This document shows, piece after piece, positions 42,826 through 52,300 of a stretch of 64,000 bases of DNA. Every line of letters starts with the position of its first letter. Position 1 is the stretch's first letter. This DNA comes from Owenweeksia sp963758205 (GTDB lineage Bacteria > Bacteroidota > Bacteroidia > Flavobacteriales > Schleiferiaceae): NCBI GenBank assembly GCA_963758205.1, contig CAVWUM010000001.1:682001-746000 (forward strand), in the 5' to 3' direction. The notes under the pieces were generated by a model, which worked only from the letters and a program-made list of their open reading frames with translations, ran no database searches and was not told the origin of the DNA. The position numbers and the translations under genes are program-made.

Positions 42826-45123
42826 CTACTCCTTCGCCTTCTGCATTGGGTTCTTGGCGTCCCTTTCCTTTTTCTGGTAAAGTTCAAAACGGCTGGGTTC
42901 GTTACGGGCAGGCCAGTAGTTATTGTCTCTGTCTGTGTCGGCTGTTTCCAAATAGGGGTCAAGTTCTATTTGGGTTACCTTCTTTTTAAAGGCAAATACC
43001 TTTGTAAAATCGGTTTCGTTGCCAATCCATATTTCGGCAGGCATTCTCTTTACCTCTGTGCTGCCATCTGCAAAGGTAAATTCCAGTATAACGGGCATTA
43101 CCAGTCCGCCTTTGTTGGTGAATTGTAATTCGTAAAAGTTGTAATCGCCACTGAGCAGTTTGCGCTCCTCATCGGTCATCTTTTTTACAAAGGCCTGGTA
43201 CTCCTGGCGGTCACTCTTAAATACGGTGTGGTCATCGTTTTCATTGTAAAAGTCCTTCATTTCGGGCTTCTTATCCACAATGGTGTTTCCGGTAAGTACG
43301 GTGTCATTGCGCAAATCGCCAATAAAGCGGTCTTGTCGTTTTTCGGTATCTCTCTTTTCTTTGCTGGCCTTATCAGGGTCAGGGTTCTGAAATTTAAAGT
43401 GCTTTACACCATCCAGTGAAATATCCACATGCTGGGTGGTATAAAACCAGCCTCTCCAAAACCAGTCCAGGTCAGTGCCGGAAGCGTCTTCCATCGTCCT
43501 GAAAAAGTCGGCAGGGGTGGGGTGTTTAAACATCCAGCGCTGGCAATACACCTTAAAGGCGTAATCAAAAAGCTCGCGCCCCAATATGGTTTCGCGCAAA
43601 ATATTAAGTGCCGTGGCCGGCTTGCCGTAGGCATTATTTCCAAACTGTATTATGGATTCGGAGTTGGTCATAATGGGCACCATCTCGTTGGGTTGCGATT
43701 TCATGTAATCCACAATTTTATAGGCCGGCCCCCTGCGGGATGGGTAGTCCTTGTCCCATTCCACTTCGGTGAGGTACTGTACAAAGGTGTTCAGCCCTTC
43801 GTCCATCCAGGTCCACTGGCGCTCATCGGAGTTTACTATCATGGGGAAGAAGTTGTGGCCTACCTCGTGTATGATCACCCCAATCATACCATACTTGGTG
43901 TTTTTGGAGTAGGTGCCATCGGCTTCGGGGCGCCCACCGTTAAAGCAAATCATGGGGTACTCCATACCAATTCTATCGGTATGCACCGAGATGGCCACAG
44001 GGTAGGGGTAATCAAAAGTGTATTTGCTGTACACCTTTAAGGTGTGGGCCACTACACGGGTAGAGTAGCGCTCCCAAAGCGGGTTGCCCTCCTTGGGGTA
44101 ATAGCTCATGGCCATTACAGTGCGGTCGCCAAACTTTACGGCCATGGCATCCCAAATAAATTTGCGGCTGGATGCAAAGGCAAAATCGCGCACGTTCTCG
44201 GCCTTAAAGTGCCAGGTTTTGGTTTCCTTCGCTTTTTTCTTTTCGGCCTTTTTAGCTTCACTCTCGGTAATGATAAATACGGGGTCTTCAAAGCTGGTGC
44301 GGGCTTTTTCAAGTCTGTCTTGTTGCTCTTGGGTAAGTACTTCATCTGCATTTTGCAGCTCACCGGTAGCGCCCAACATATGGTCGGCCGGGGTAGTGAT
44401 TTTTACGTCATAGTTTCCAAACACCAGGGCAAACTCCCCGCGGCCCAAAAACTGTTTATTCTGCCAGCCTTCCACATCGTTGTACACCGCCATGCGTGGA
44501 AAAAACTGCGCGATGGTATAGAGGTAGTTGTCTTCTTCGGGAAAATACTCCAGGCCACTACGCCCGCCATACTTGGCCCTATCCTGAATATTATACCACC
44601 ACTTTACAGAGAAGGTAAACGATTCGCCTTTTTTTAGCGGTTTGGCGAGGTTAATCCGCATCATGGTGTTGTTAATGTAAAAAGGCAGTTTTTCGCCATT
44701 TTCATCTTTTACGTATTCAATTTTAAACCCACCATCAAAATCATAAAAAAGGTACTTCAGGTCGTTAGCCGTCATTTTATCACTGATGGAACCTGTGGTG
44801 GACTGCTGCCTCAGGCTATTCTGAGCGCGCATATTCTGGTCAAGCTGTAGCCAGATGTATTCCAGTGGATCAGGGGAATTGTTGGTGTACACCACGGTTT
44901 CATCGCCATAGATGCGTTGCTTTTCATCATCCAGGGTAATGTTCATGGTATAATCGGCCTGCTGCTGGTAGTACCACGGCCCGGGGGCGCCAGCTCCCGT
45001 TCTGAAAACGTTTGGCGTAGGCAGCTCTTCGTAAAGCTGTTTAAACTTACTCTCGTTGGTGTGCTGAGAAAATACTGCGGTGGTAAAGCAAAGGGCCAGT
45101 GCGGCCCAAATCCAATTCTTCAT
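42826..45123 (-). CDS. M1 family zinc metallopeptidase (aminopeptidase-like)
   Basis: A 765-residue secreted metallopeptidase of the gluzincin type. The signal peptide is residues 1-19 (ALALCFTTAVFS). The N-terminal beta-domain of M1 enzymes covers about residues 50-330. The zinc site HEVGHNFFP (about residue 418) has the downstream Glu in WMDEGLNTF (about 440). The GxMEN substrate motif of classical aminopeptidases reads GMEYPMICFNGG here, a known variant. Residues about 590-650 are a charged insert. It carries no T9SS domain, so it probably stays in the periplasm. HupE and DUF6702 genes lie upstream on the same strand, a grouping I have seen in Flavobacteriia. Confidence 0.92.
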   Translation of the reverse strand: MKNWIWAALALCFTTAVFSQHTNESKFKQLYEELPTPNVFRTGAGAPGPWYYQQQADYTMNITLDDEKQRIYGDETVVYTNNSPDPLEYIWLQLDQNMRAQNSLRQQSTTGSISDKMTANDLKYLFYDFDGGFKIEYVKDENGEKLPFYINNTMMRINLAKPLKKGESFTFSVKWWYNIQDRAKYGGRSGLEYFPEEDNYLYTIAQFFPRMAVYNDVEGWQNKQFLGRGEFALVFGNYDVKITTPADHMLGATGELQNADEVLTQEQQDRLEKARTSFEDPVFIITESEAKKAEKKKAKETKTWHFKAENVRDFAFASSRKFIWDAMAVKFGDRTVMAMSYYPKEGNPLWERYSTRVVAHTLKVYSKYTFDYPYPVAISVHTDRIGMEYPMICFNGGRPEADGTYSKNTKYGMIGVIIHEVGHNFFPMIVNSDERQWTWMDEGLNTFVQYLTEVEWDKDYPSRRGPAYKIVDYMKSQPNEMVPIMTNSESIIQFGNNAYGKPATALNILRETILGRELFDYAFKVYCQRWMFKHPTPADFFRTMEDASGTDLDWFWRGWFYTTQHVDISLDGVKHFKFQNPDPDKASKEKRDTEKRQDRFIGDLRNDTVLTGNTIVDKKPEMKDFYNENDDHTVFKSDRQEYQAFVKKMTDEERKLLSGDYNFYELQFTNKGGLVMPVILEFTFADGSTEVKRMPAEIWIGNETDFTKVFAFKKKVTQIELDPYLETADTDRDNNYWPARNEPSRFELYQKKERDAKNPMQKAKE

Positions 45124-45236
45124 AAAACTAATATGGAATTATATAGGGTGGCGAATATAAGATTTTAGCATTTTCAGCCCTTAGATGAAGACTATCAATG
45201 CTTTCATTGTGCTGATTAAAGATGTACCCGGAAACG

Positions 45237-45812
45237 TTAAAACGGCCAGTTTTCAAAACAAAACAGTACCGCCAGCCCAAATGCCGATCCTGAAAAGAAA
45301 AGGTTCCAGGATTGGTTTTTAGCGTTAAGCATCATCTGGAATATTACCATAAGCACAAGTATGATGGCTACAATTAAGAGTTGGCCGAGCTCTACGCCCA
45401 GGTTAAAGGGTAGGAGGGCGCTCCAGTATTTGGTTTCGCCAAGGGTAAGCATACCGTAGTAATTGGCAAAGCCCAGGCCGTGTATCAGTCCAAAAACCCC
45501 GGCAATCCAATACTTGCTTTTCGATTTTTGATCCTGCCCGGCTTTGGTAAGATTAAATAGTGCTGTAACCCCAATGGTGATGGGTATCAAAAACTCAATT
45601 AGTTTTTTATCAAACTTTACTAAATCAAAAGCGGAGAGGGTAAGGGTGAGCGAATGGCCAAGGGTGAAAAACGTAATGGCCAGTATAATTTTAAGCCAGC
45701 TTTTTGGCTGGTACACCGCTGTAAGCGCCACAATAAATACAATGTGATCCAGGGCTGCGGGGTTTACTATATGCTCGTAGCCTAACCGTAAGTATGTATT
45801 AAATGCGCTCAT
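45237..45812 (-). CDS. HupE/UreJ family membrane protein
   Basis: A 191-residue inner-membrane protein with about six hydrophobic segments. Family marks are NPAALDHIVFIVALTAVY near the start, FFTLGHSLTLTL, and FGLIHGLGFANYYG, with conserved His residues that may bind metal. HupE and UreJ are proposed nickel or cobalt transporters, but this short form (HupE/UreJ_2) has no proven substrate. The DUF6702 gene lies 20 bp upstream, suggesting cotranscription. Confidence 0.85.
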   Translation of the reverse strand: MSAFNTYLRLGYEHIVNPAALDHIVFIVALTAVYQPKSWLKIILAITFFTLGHSLTLTLSAFDLVKFDKKLIEFLIPITIGVTALFNLTKAGQDQKSKSKYWIAGVFGLIHGLGFANYYGMLTLGETKYWSALLPFNLGVELGQLLIVAIILVLMVIFQMMLNAKNQSWNLFFSGSAFGLAVLFCFENWPF

Positions 45813-45832
45813 AATTTTTGTTTAGCTGTAAC

Positions 45833-46321
45833 TTAATTAAAGTGTAGCGTTGAGGTTGGGTTGTTCTTTTCTAAAAATGCGGATTCCACCTCGCCACGCA
45901 CCTCAATATTCACAATGTTCGACTGATCATCAAACCTATCAAAAAAAAGGGTGTTGGTAACGCTTAGCTCTTTTACCGTAGGCTTTACGGGTACTTCTAA
46001 ATAGATGAATACGATGTCCTGTTCTATTTCCTTGCCTACGTACCTGAAGTTGAGTTTTTGTCCGTTGGTTTTCACCGAAAAATGACCTAAAATGTAGTTT
46101 GCGATAAGGGTGTCCGCTTTGGGATGCACATCCGGCCTGGCCAGTTTTAATTCTTTTTTGGTGGATGCTTTAATGCCATCTTCCAGGTCGTCCATAAAAA
46201 CTTTCATATACACCTGCAGGGTTTCCGTTTTGGAGTTTACCTCACCATTGGTGATTGATACGTGAAAGTTGTGGGCGGAAAAGGAAACATATAGCCCGAA
46301 TGCCACAAAGTACTTTAGCAT
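45833..46321 (-). CDS. DUF6702 family exported protein
   Basis: A 162-residue protein with a short hydrophobic N-terminus (VAFGLYVSFSAHNFHVSITN), typical of the DUF6702 family of Bacteroidota in which a histidine pair follows the signal segment. The rest is beta-rich with no catalytic motif. These proteins are often encoded beside HupE/UreJ and M1 peptidase genes, as here, which hints at a shared role, perhaps in metal handling; that is inference. Confidence 0.75.
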   Translation of the reverse strand: MLKYFVAFGLYVSFSAHNFHVSITNGEVNSKTETLQVYMKVFMDDLEDGIKASTKKELKLARPDVHPKADTLIANYILGHFSVKTNGQKLNFRYVGKEIEQDIVFIYLEVPVKPTVKELSVTNTLFFDRFDDQSNIVNIEVRGEVESAFLEKNNPTSTLHFN

Positions 46322-46330
46322 ATACTATTA

Positions 46331-46753
46331 TCAGGGTTTAATTTGCAGGAAAGGGTTTTCAATAGTAATGCCCTCAATTTGTTGGCTGTGCCCCAGGTCT
46401 TCGGTAATAATATGTTCGCAACCTCCCTTTTTAGCAGCCGCCACAATTAGCGAGTCCCAAAAAGAAATGGAGTATGAAGCTGTTAAATCAATGCCCTGAT
46501 ATATCAATTCTGAATCGGTTTCAATTATTTGGTATTGGTTCAAAAACTTAAGCATGCCTTTTACCTCAGGTATTGACAATTTTTTCTTTTTGAGCAATAC
46601 CGAGCTTACCTCTTTCAAAACCTGGGTGGAAATAACAATGTGCGAATCTGATGTGGAGTTTAAGAACCGCTTGCTCTCGGCTTGCTTTGGATTTCCGAGG
46701 TCGGTTAGATAGATAAAAATATTGGAATCGATAAATACTTTACCCACGTTCAT
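46331..46753 (-). CDS. PIN-domain toxin, VapC-like
   Basis: A 140-residue PIN-domain ribonuclease. Acidic active-site residues are in FIDSNIFIYL (Asp at residue 9), the Glu in VLKEVSSVL, FWDSLIVAAA and IITEDLGH. VapC toxins cut tRNA or rRNA when their antitoxin is lost. The start ATG 46753 gives the canonical N-terminus MNVGKVFIDSN; an upstream in-frame ATG at 46810 lies inside the antitoxin gene. The gene overlaps the antitoxin by 14 bases. Confidence 0.88.
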   Translation of the reverse strand: MNVGKVFIDSNIFIYLTDLGNPKQAESKRFLNSTSDSHIVISTQVLKEVSSVLLKKKKLSIPEVKGMLKFLNQYQIIETDSELIYQGIDLTASYSISFWDSLIVAAAKKGGCEHIITEDLGHSQQIEGITIENPFLQIKP

Positions 46754-46988
46754 ATATTTCTTCACGGTTCCACTTGTACCCACCGCTGTCCGTTGCAATT
46801 TTTGAGGCATATTCTAATAAACCCCTTGTTATTGGGTTATCTACTGTCCCCATGTCCACTTCATTTTTTAGGGTTTGACTTTTCAATAAATCAGCCACCA
46901 AGTCATTAAGTGTAATGCCTTTGCTTTTGGCGTATTCCCTGCTTTTGGCCAGCAAGTCATCGGGTATTTTAAGAGTGAGGTTTTTCAT
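46740..46988 (-). CDS. Ribbon-helix-helix antitoxin, VapB-like
   Basis: An 82-residue antitoxin. Residues 1-40 form a ribbon-helix-helix DNA-binding fold (MKNLTLKIPDDLLAKSREYA, KGITLNDLVADLL); the rest should wrap the toxin. The start chosen is ATG 46988, because the open frame upstream (to 47033) has no antitoxin character. It overlaps the toxin start, ensuring coupled translation, and likely autoregulates the pair. Confidence 0.85.
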   Translation of the reverse strand: MKNLTLKIPDDLLAKSREYAKSKGITLNDLVADLLKSQTLKNEVDMGTVDNPITRGLLEYASKIATDSGGYKWNREEIYERG

Positions 46989-47119
46989 TTCAATATTAAA
47001 TTGCGAGTGTAAAGTTAAGCAGATTGGCCTCAAAGTACAATGTCACAAAGTGGCAGCATGGCCGAAACGGGTTTAATATGGCAAACGTATTTTTGCCGGC
47101 CCTGTGTAAATCACTATCC

Positions 47120-48394
47120 ATGAAAAAACTATTCCTTCTAGTAGCCATTATCCCGGCCGTTCTGTTTTCACAGAAATATGAAAATGTGATGATTTCCAAA
47201 TCTTCTCCAATGCGCAGAGGCATTTGCGAACCTTCCATCTCCATTAATAAAGCCAATCCGGCCAACGTAACAGCGGGCGCTATACTGGATAAGGTTTTTT
47301 ACTCTAACGATACGGGCAAAACCTGGACGGCCGATACGCTAAAATCCACTTATGGAGTTTGGGGTGATCCGGTACTGATTTCGGATTATGCCGGTAACCA
47401 GTACTTTTTTCACCTGAGCGACCCCACTGGTAAAAACTGGAAAAGCGAGGAAATTCTCGATCGTATTGTTTGCCAGAAAAGCGAGGATGGCGGCAAAACC
47501 TGGAACAATGGTTCGTATATGGGGCTTTCTCATCCTAAAGATCAGGACAAGCAATGGGTGGCTGTGGATCCTGAAACCAACACGCTATATTGTACCTGGA
47601 CGCAGTTTGACAAATATGGCAGCAAGGCAGCTGAGGATAAAAGCAATATACTTTTCTCGGCTTCCACCGATTTTGGCGAAAGCTGGAGTGAGGCTATGGA
47701 GATTAGTCAGTATGCAGGTAATTGCCTGGATGGCGATAGTACCACAGAAGGAGCCGTGCCGGCTGTAGGCCCGGATGGTGAAGTGCACGTAGCCTGGGCC
47801 TTTGATGAAAAAATATACTTCGATATTATTGATCCTTCAGGTAATGATTTGGTGGATGATATTTTGATTGCGGAGCAACCCGGGGGCTGGGACATAGACG
47901 TTCCCGGACTCATGCGTGCCAACGGTATGCCCGTTACCGTTTGTGATTTGAGCGATGGCCCCAACCACGGAACCATTTATGTAAACTGGGTGGATAACCG
48001 CAACGGAAACTACGATGTATGGCTGAGCAAGAGTACCGATAAGGGAAAAAGCTGGAGCGAGCCGCAGCGTATTAATGACGATAAAACCAAGCGCGACCAG
48101 TTTTTTACGTGGATCAGTTGCGACCCCGTAACCGGACACCTGTACACGGTTTTTTATGACAGAAGAAATACAAAAGGCAACGAAACAGAGGTATATATGG
48201 CCTACAGTAAGGATGGGGGCAAAACCTGGAAAAATGAAAAAATCAGTGAAAAACCATTTACTCCAAATGACCAGGTGTTTTTTGGGGATTACAATGATAT
48301 TGACGCCTATAACGGCATTGTTCGCCCCATTTGGACCAGGATGGAAAAGGATGGGAGCATGAGTATTTGGACAGCCTTAATTGAAATAAAATAG
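47120..48394 (+). CDS. Secreted sialidase-fold protein with Asp-box repeats
   Basis: A 424-residue secreted protein. The signal peptide starts at ATG 47120 (MKKLFLLVAIIPAVLFSQ); the open frame begins earlier at 47024, but only this start gives a signal peptide. Five BNR/Asp-box motifs (SNDTGKTWTAD, SEDGGKTWNNG, STDFGESWSEA, STDKGKSWSEP, SKDGGKTWKNE) indicate a six-bladed sialidase-type propeller. Such proteins are often labelled exo-alpha-sialidase. Active-site arginines of true sialidases cannot be assigned with certainty, so the catalytic role is open. No T9SS domain is present. Its stop codon is part of a long palindrome. Confidence 0.82.
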   Translation: MKKLFLLVAIIPAVLFSQKYENVMISKSSPMRRGICEPSISINKANPANVTAGAILDKVFYSNDTGKTWTADTLKSTYGVWGDPVLISDYAGNQYFFHLSDPTGKNWKSEEILDRIVCQKSEDGGKTWNNGSYMGLSHPKDQDKQWVAVDPETNTLYCTWTQFDKYGSKAAEDKSNILFSASTDFGESWSEAMEISQYAGNCLDGDSTTEGAVPAVGPDGEVHVAWAFDEKIYFDIIDPSGNDLVDDILIAEQPGGWDIDVPGLMRANGMPVTVCDLSDGPNHGTIYVNWVDNRNGNYDVWLSKSTDKGKSWSEPQRINDDKTKRDQFFTWISCDPVTGHLYTVFYDRRNTKGNETEVYMAYSKDGGKTWKNEKISEKPFTPNDQVFFGDYNDIDAYNGIVRPIWTRMEKDGSMSIWTALIEIK

Positions 48395-48475
48395 CACGCG
48401 GATAACGCGGATTTAAACGGATTAACGCGGAGTATAAATCAGCGTTAATCAGCGATATCAGCGTTATCCGCGTGC
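48394..48475. repeat. Long imperfect palindrome, CGCGGATAACGC family
   Basis: The left arm starts GCACGCGGATAACGC (48394-48408) and ends GATTAACGC (48420-48428). The right arm is GCGTTAATC (48442-48450) through GCGTTATCCGCGTGC (48461-48475). The outer 15 and inner 9 bases pair perfectly around a mismatched middle. Short units of the type GCGGATAACGCGGATT recur between genes in many bacterial genomes. It could fold in RNA and end transcription of the sialidase-like gene, but there is no T run. Confidence 0.75.
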
Positions 48476-48515
48476 CAAAGCGAATTAATTAGAAAATCAG
48501 ACAAACCACTACAAA

Positions 48516-49229
48516 TTGGAATCAAAGAAAATATTAATAGTATCGACTTCAAAAATCCACGGTACAAGCTACATGGCTTACCTTCTTGATGAGGTTAAGG
48601 ATTTTTTTAAAGGAAAAAAGGAAATACTGTTTATACCCTACGCTCGGCCCGGAGGTATAAGTTATGATGAATACACCGAAGCTCCCCAAAAAGCATTTGC
48701 CCAAATAGGTATAGAGGTAAAAGGTATCCATGAATTTGATGATCCCGCGGAAGCGGTGCAAAATGCCGAAGGGATATTTACGGGGGGTGGCAATACTTTT
48801 TTACTGCTCAAAACCCTTTATGAAAACGGTTTGATAGAACCTCTGCGCAAAGCAGTTAGTGATGGCACACCGTACATGGGGAGCAGTGCGGGTAGTAATA
48901 TTACCGGGCTTACCATTGGCACCAGCAATGATATGCCTATAGTGTATCCACCGAGTTTTGATGCCCTGCAATTAGTACCTTTCAATATCAATCCTCATTA
49001 CATGGATCCTGACCCGAACTCAAAACACCAGGGGGAAACCCGCGAACAGCGGATTAATGAATTTCATCATCAGAACAGCCAGCCGGTAATCGGTTTGCGT
49101 GAAGGAAGCTGGTTACGGGTGGAGAACGGTGTAATAGAGCTAAAAGGCAATTTACCCGCCCGCCTTTTTGAAAAAGGAGAAGAACCGAGGGAAGTACAGC
49201 CCGGAGACGTTTCGTTTCTACTGAAATAG
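48516..49229 (+). CDS. pepE: Alpha-aspartyl dipeptidase PepE (peptidase S51)
   Basis: A 237-residue cytoplasmic serine peptidase that cleaves dipeptides with N-terminal Asp. The nucleophile Ser lies in YMGSSAGSNITG (about residue 123), the His in NINPHYMDPDP (about 160), and ARPGGISYDEY and EGIFTGGGNTFLL match the family. Only a TTG start (48516) is open before the conserved region, since the next ATG would remove the first strand. Length fits the family. Confidence 0.92.
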   Translation: MESKKILIVSTSKIHGTSYMAYLLDEVKDFFKGKKEILFIPYARPGGISYDEYTEAPQKAFAQIGIEVKGIHEFDDPAEAVQNAEGIFTGGGNTFLLLKTLYENGLIEPLRKAVSDGTPYMGSSAGSNITGLTIGTSNDMPIVYPPSFDALQLVPFNINPHYMDPDPNSKHQGETREQRINEFHHQNSQPVIGLREGSWLRVENGVIELKGNLPARLFEKGEEPREVQPGDVSFLLK

Positions 49230-49246
49230 ACTAATTATTCAAAAGC

Positions 49247-49283
49247 AAAAAGCCCGTTGCAAATCAATCGCAACGGGCTTTTT
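49247..49283. terminator. Bidirectional terminator between pepE and the giant T9SS gene
   Basis: AAAAAGCCCGTTGC (49247-49260), a 9-base loop, GCAACGGGCTTTTT (49270-49283). The perfect 14-bp stem has A and T runs at both ends, so it can stop transcription from both convergent genes. Confidence 0.9.
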
Positions 49284-49300
49284 ATATTAGTACCGCCTGT

Positions 49301-52300
49301 TTAGTACACCATTATCTTTTTCAGGATAGTTTCATTTCCGGAAGTTACACGCATGGTGTACATACCGGTGGGTAAGTGGTTTAGGTCGAGTTCGATCACT
49401 TCATTTTTTCCAAGGGCCGCCCTGCTTTCCAAAGCCAGTAGTTTTCCGTTAAGGTCATAAAGCTGAAGTTGGAAATCAGCTCCGGATTTGATATTTGTTG
49501 GTATTACCGTAAGCCTGCCATAAGTAGGATTAGGGAATGCCAATACATCGAATACCTCTGACTTGCTACCAGCTACCACAAAACCTGATTGCTTTTTAAA
49601 GCGGGCTGTATCGTAGTTCAAATCCATCCTCAAAGAGAAGCCCCCTGCATCACCCTGACTTTTATTTCGCAAAACAATGATTAACTCATTGGTACCCTGC
49701 ACCAGCACGGAATCCATGGATATCCGGTGAACCGTATCAAATGGGTGTCCCTGGTTGTAGCCATTAATAAAGGTGCCTGAGCTTTTCATCATTAAATCAT
49801 GCTGAATGCCCTTGTAGTTTTCCGGCAGGCGATCCTCTTCACGCGCCAGCATGTGGCCATTCAGGTATATTTCAATACCATCATCCATAAAACTACGGAA
49901 GCGCACTGTGCGGCTGAGGTGTACATCAATATCAAAAGTAGTTCTGTAATAGCTGATGGCGGCCGGTGCTTTAAGTACGGATGCCCCGCTTACATTTTCA
50001 ATGCTATTCCAACGGTAGGGTTGGCCTGTGGTTACCGGCATTGTAAAGCTGGAAACAGGTGGCAGAATTCCATTGTTGCCCAGCCACGGGTATTGATCAG
50101 CTCCGGCCAAGGTGATGGAAGTACTCTGACGCCAGCTGGTGTCTGTAACCACGGTTGTGGTGTCATCAGTTGCAATTATGATAAGATCGCCCAACAGGTA
50201 GGTTACATCAAAATTATTGTTGATGAAAGCGGCCGGTACAATAACATGTGTTCCAACCTCCGTACCTGTAATCATGTTAATTGGTGTCAGGGAGACAGTG
50301 GTGTCAGCTTTTGTGCTGTCCGTATCCTCCTCATCAATAATGGCAATTATCTCAGTGCTATCTGTGTTGGATGATTGATTATTCACCAGTGAATAGGCAT
50401 TTACGAGCGGATAGCCGTTAACCAAAGGGTAGGCATTAACCAGTGGGTAGCCATTTACCAGGGCGCGTCCGCGTACAAGCGCCTGTGCATTAACCAGCGC
50501 ACGAGCATTAACTAATGGCCGGGCGCTTACCAGTGTGGCACTATCCGGATTCACCTCATAATCAAATAGGGTTTTTACGTCTACATCCACAACTACGGTT
50601 GTATCTGCCGGTATGGCATTTACCAGTGCTCTGCCGCTAACAAGGTCTCTACCGTTTACCAAAGCACGGCCACTTGCAACAAAAGCTTTCTTTTCTACGT
50701 CAGCATTAACAAGCGCCCGCCCTCCTGATAATTTTTTCGAGTCCATTAGAGCTACTTCATCCGCTATTGCGCTGAGGTGATCCTGCTCAATGGCATTTAA
50801 TACGGCTGTTCGGTTTGCGGGGTTTATAAGAGAATCAGGATATTCATAAATGAACGAAAAGCCGCTTAGTTGTTGCCCGTCAATGAGTAGGGTGTCCTTA
50901 GCTGTGATAGTAAGCGGCATTTTTTCAATGGTCAGCCGGGCATCAATAAAGGCGTAGTCAAAAAGCTCTTTAAGTGCTGTAAGGCGTGGGCCATTATCAA
51001 CTGCCACAGGGATTTCGGCCTTTATAAGGTATATGCCCACATTGCTTAGCGCATTAGCCGTTGAGAAAATATTCAATGTATCCAACCCAAGGTCGGCAAG
51101 GGAAAAACCTGCGGAATCATAGGGGATGCTATCTACCAAAACATCAAAGGTAAATTCAGGCAAATCTTCGCTGTAGCGTTTCGATTTCTCATGAAGTACA
51201 AGAAGCACATTGCTCTTTGGCTGAGTTGAAAATTTAATGGTATCCGAAAAACCGCCATCCAGTAGCGATGAAGTTATTGGAGCCGTATAGGCAGTTATAC
51301 CGGGGTTTCCAATAAAAGGTGGGACAGTAGCCTCAATTTGTTCGTCACTAATCAGCACGGTATTGAGGGTATCATCTCTTAGTAAAATTTTAACCTTATT
51401 GGTGAGATATTTTCCGGTGAGTTTTATTGTTACAGTATCAATGCCGGGAGTTTTGGTAGTATCTGCCAATGAAAGCCCGTAAAGTATAGGTTTTGGACTA
51501 GCCAGAGTTTGCAGGGTAGCATAGGCCTGTATTAATCCGTACCCGCTTTCAAAGTCAAAACCCGGGGCGCCCATGTCGATAGCAGAGGAGGTCATCAGGT
51601 TTTTAATTTCTGTGGGTGAGGTATTAACTCCCTCAAATTTCTTTTTAGAAGACATAATTAAAGCTGCAACACCTGCCGCATGAGGTGCTGCCGCTGAGGT
51701 ACCAAAAAAGTTGGGTAGCCCATCGGTTTCATAATCTCCGGCTCCAAGGTTTACAGTGGTGTTTACACCATTGGGTGCTGTAATCTCAGGTTTGTTACGG
51801 ATAGTGCCATTAACTGGTGTTCCCCCTTTAGAGGAGAAAGTTTCAATCACCGGAGGGTTAACGCCAAACGCAGGTGTAGCATCATAACGTGTTGCAGCAA
51901 CGGCAATGGCACCTGCCGCATTGGCCTGCCCCACCAGGGTACTGTTGCCTGACTGGTGCTCATCAATAGTAAGATTACCCCGGAAAACCACATACTTAAA
52001 TAACACATTGCTACTGCCACTGGACCGCACTATCAAAAGGTTTGACTGCGTGGGTTGGGATACTGTAAATGAAAGTATTTCAAGTGGGTCGCCCCCGATG
52101 TTATTTCGGTTAAAACCAAATAGGGTGTTGCCTAATTCATCTGATAGATAAATATCCAGGTCATTTTGTGCACCGCCAACCTGGCCTTCGCTATAAATGG
52201 AATCCTGCCATTGCAGTACCACGGTATAATTACCGGGTTGTAGCGATATCTTCTGGAAACGGTCTCCACCGCCAAAGTTGTGTGCATTTCCCGTAAGGGG

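Noticed and set aside
42636..42962. Extended N-terminus of the methyltransferase
   Set aside because: The extra 109 residues are basic and low in protein character and contain the promoter; ATG 42635 starts a clean HTH domain.
43429..44637. Long plus-strand frames opposite the M1 peptidase
   Set aside because: They mirror a conserved enzyme and show no domain or start signal.
49799..50374. Plus-strand frame of 191 codons in the giant T9SS gene
   Set aside because: Antisense to the conserved C-terminal domain; no signal or motif.
50381..50725. CRISPR-like array
   Set aside because: The 18-bp units are in-frame coding repeats without unique spacers.
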